NCBI RefSeq assembly: GCF_000430585.1
Contig: NZ_AUMH01000006.1
Coordinates: forward strand, 62,001 to 126,000
Direction: 5' to 3'
DNA: 64,000 bases
Origin: Alicyclobacillus herbarius DSM 13609
GTDB taxonomy: Bacteria > Bacillota > Bacilli > Alicyclobacillales > Alicyclobacillaceae
Shown here piece after piece: positions 62,328 through 64,000 of the stretch. The notes beneath the pieces are model-generated. The model was not told the origin of the DNA. It saw nothing but the letters and a program-made list of their open reading frames with translations, and ran no database searches. The position numbers and the translations under genes are program-made. How positions within the stretch are numbered: position 1 is the stretch's first letter; each line of letters begins with the position of its first letter.

Positions 62328-63314
62328 ATGCACGTTGAGATGGGAGCACGAGAGCCCATGGGAATTCTTAGTTCACGTATCGGCTTTTCACCGTATATCA
62401 CCTTGGAACGGGACGAATGGGCACGCCTGCGCGACACTACCCCGTTGCCGTTGACCGAGGAGGAGCTTGCGAAGCTGCGCGGCATCAACGAAAACATCTC
62501 CTTAGCGGAAGTGGAAGCCGTGTACTTGCCGCTCTCGCGCCTTTTGAATCTGTACGTGGCCAACCGCCAGGAACTGTACCAGGCGACACGCGCCTTTTTG
62601 AACAATACGAGCGCAGAAGTCCCGTACATCATCGGCATCGCCGGCAGCGTCGCCGTTGGCAAGAGCACCACTGCGCGCATCATCCAGGCTCTGCTCAAGC
62701 GCTGGCCCAATCACCCCAAGGTCGACTTGGTCACCACCGACGGGTTTCTCTACCCGAACCGAGTGCTGGAAGCACGCGGCCTGATGAGCCGCAAAGGGTT
62801 CCCAGAAAGCTACGATATTCGCCGCTTGCTCAAGTTTGTCGCCGACGTCAAGTCCGGCAAACCGGAAGTGACGGCGCCCGTGTATTCCCATCTAACTTAT
62901 GATATTGTTCCGGGAGAGTACGAGGTTATTCGTCAGCCCGATATCGTCATTCTCGAGGGATTGAACGTCTTGCAGACCGGCACCTCCGACGGTAGGCACG
63001 GTCCTCGCGTGTTCATTTCCGACTTTTTCGACTTCTCTATCTATGTAGACGCGGATGTACACGACATTGAGGAGTGGTACGTCGAACGGTTCCAAACCCT
63101 GCGCAGGACGACTTTCCGCGATGAAAACTCCTATTTCCATCGCTACGCGACCTTGTCGGATGCAGAAGCCGAGGCTATGGCTCGGCAAATCTGGCATGAG
63201 ATTAACGAACCAAACCTCTACGAAAACATCGCCCCGACCAAGGCCCGCGCCGACCTGGTGCTGGAAAAAGGACCGGGGCACACGGTTCAACGGGTGCACC
63301 TGCGCAAATTGTAG
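62328..63314 (+). CDS. coaA: pantothenate kinase, type I
   Basis: Phosphorylates pantothenate, the committed step to CoA. 328 residues. P-loop GSVAVGKST near 107-115, [17 protein letters not shown], and [13 protein letters not shown]. Type I (CoaA) is feedback-inhibited by CoA; many Bacillota carry CoaX instead or in addition. GGGAGG lies 10 bases before ATG 62328. It complements the panG-panB-panC operon 11 kb away. Confidence 0.96.
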   Translation: MHVEMGAREPMGILSSRIGFSPYITLERDEWARLRDTTPLPLTEEELAKLRGINENISLAEVEAVYLPLSRLLNLYVANRQELYQATRAFLNNTSAEVPYIIGIAGSVAVGKSTTARIIQALLKRWPNHPKVDLVTTDGFLYPNRVLEARGLMSRKGFPESYDIRRLLKFVADVKSGKPEVTAPVYSHLTYDIVPGEYEVIRQPDIVILEGLNVLQTGTSDGRHGPRVFISDFFDFSIYVDADVHDIEEWYVERFQTLRRTTFRDENSYFHRYATLSDAEAEAMARQIWHEINEPNLYENIAPTKARADLVLEKGPGHTVQRVHLRKL

Positions 63315-63385
63315 GAATGTTTCCCGTGATGTAAGCCGTTTGTCGCGATTGGACGCTCGGCGGCCGTTTCGCCCATCCGTTTCGC

Positions 63386-63742
63386 TCATTCCACACTCAG
63401 GTCGTCCCGCGCTGGATCGACACGGACCGACAGGGGGCCGTAGCTGCAGATGAGTTCGGTAATCCCTTGCCGTCGCAATCGTTCCAACGCAGCCCCGGCC
63501 GCTTGCTTTTGCCGCTGCCAGACCGCGCGCTCCGCCCCGCTCTCGCACGCAAGACGCACCATCGCCTCGGTGAGCCGCGCCGTCTCCCGCTCGCGACAGT
63601 AGTCCTCCAGAAGGATGTACTGCCCACGCGGCAAGACGACCGTCCGCGGGTATTTCCCATGTTGGCGCCAATACTCTTGCACTGCGTCGTCGATTTGCTG
63701 TAAGAGAATTTCAAACAAACCATGTTCCATGCGCGTGTCCAC
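63386..63742 (-). CDS. hypothetical protein
   Basis: 118 residues, mostly helical, with a DDAVQEYWRQHGKYPRTVVL segment and a GQYILLEDYCRERE helix, ending in a beta-rich part (ELICSYGPLSVRVDP). No family is recognised. GTG 63742 has GGGGTG 5 bases upstream; ATG 63730 is also possible. Confidence 0.65.
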   Translation of the reverse strand: MDTRMEHGLFEILLQQIDDAVQEYWRQHGKYPRTVVLPRGQYILLEDYCRERETARLTEAMVRLACESGAERAVWQRQKQAAGAALERLRRQGITELICSYGPLSVRVDPARDDLSVE

Positions 63743-63948
63743 TCCGCCACCCCATCCACCGGTTCGCGCTCGTTCAGACTATTCGCGGCGTGATGGGCAA
63801 TCTCCTCCAATTGTAAAGAAAACACCTGTTGACGTGCGACTTCAGGTGTGGCATAGTATCGTCATGGTCGCAAACAATTATTTAACTAAAATATTTCATT
63901 TACGAATTAATTCCATATCGTACACGTGACGAAGTGGAGGGAAGTGCT

Positions 63949-64000
63949 GTGGAGAACGAAGCGGTGCAACCTGCGGCTGCCGCACCGAGTTCCGTGAAGC
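63949..64000 (+). CDS. start of an unidentified gene (runs off the window)
   Basis: GTG 63949 has GGAGGG 7 bases upstream and opens with MENEAVQPAAAAPSSVK. Only 17 residues are inside the window, too few to identify it. The 200 bases upstream are AT-rich and contain TTGACG near 63829 and TAGTAT near 63854, a possible promoter with long spacing. Confidence 0.6.
   Translation, partial: MENEAVQPAAAAPSSVK

Noticed and set aside
1-64000. T-box leaders, tRNA and rRNA genes, CRISPR arrays
   Set aside because: I found no T-box antiterminator core (GGNACCGCG with context), no tRNA-like GTTCGA arm with matching stems, and no regular repeat-spacer series. This was a manual read, so a covariance search could still find something.

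Overview
The window looks like a chromosomal segment of a spore-forming, moderately high-GC Bacillota, most like Alicyclobacillaceae. The signs are Bacillus-type gene blocks (thiL-tsaE-tsaB-rimI-tsaD; acpS-nnrD-ydcC-alr-mazE-mazF), a RocR/sigma-54 arginine regulon, a CotD-like coat protein, tiny YjcZ-like membrane peptides, strong AGGAGG-type ribosome sites and frequent GTG/TTG starts. I saw no rRNA, tRNA, CRISPR array, intact insertion sequence or prophage. This is mostly ordinary core chromosome with a few accessory islands.

Layout. 1-3.5 kb: 3' part of an ABC-F ATPase, a broken methyltransferase, a coat protein, a 35-aa membrane peptide and a drug/metabolite exporter. 3.5-6.6 kb: glycine betaine importer opuAA-AB-AC. 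6.75-6.91 kb: a dense intergenic cluster of DnaA boxes. 6.9-11 kb: the t6A tRNA-modification/thiL block. 11-12.7 kb: DedA protein and three small conserved proteins. 12.9-23.5 kb: arginine/ornithine catabolism, with rocR transcribed away from rocA-rocD-gdh-rocF and amino-acid permeases on both sides. Two sigma-54 promoters and matching inverted-repeat activator sites are visible. 23.8-28.6 kb: PuuD-like hydrolase, S-adenosylhomocysteinase, FMN-binding GltB-like protein, nitroreductase. 28.7-34.2 kb: toxin-antitoxin/alanine racemase/NAD(P)HX repair block. 34.4-36.2 kb: membrane proteins and a tandem DUF190 protein. 36.2-42.3 kb: a GntR-controlled operon of peptide-binding protein, two permeases and a cytoplasmic gamma-glutamyltransferase-like enzyme, without ATPase genes. 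42.5-45 kb: Lrp regulator, aminotransferase, methionine aminopeptidase. 45.1-48.4 kb: ferritin-VIT1 fusion, DUF488, Toprim, Gly-rich and a second tiny membrane peptide. 48.5-51.1 kb: pantothenate operon (panG candidate, panB, panC). 51.2-56.3 kb: hydroxyacid dehydrogenase, zinc ribbon, M20 amidohydrolase, PHP phosphatase-like protein, cysteine desulfurase-like enzyme. 56.6-61.1 kb: two tandem PBP2-type transpeptidases. 61.1-64 kb: sugar epimerase, coaA, a hypothetical protein and the start of one more gene.

How the parts fit. Arginine enters through permeases, is split by arginase, and is carried through ornithine aminotransferase and P5C dehydrogenase to glutamate, which glutamate dehydrogenase deaminates. 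RocR with sigma-54 should control at least two of these units. PanG/B/C and CoaA supply the early steps of coenzyme A synthesis. The most unusual signals are the DnaA-box cluster, the RocR site pairs, hairpins that bury the translation starts of the exporter and rocD, two kinds of dispersed intergenic repeats, twin tiny membrane peptides, low-complexity insertions in several housekeeping enzymes, and the importer operon without ATPases. No clearly new multi-gene system was seen.
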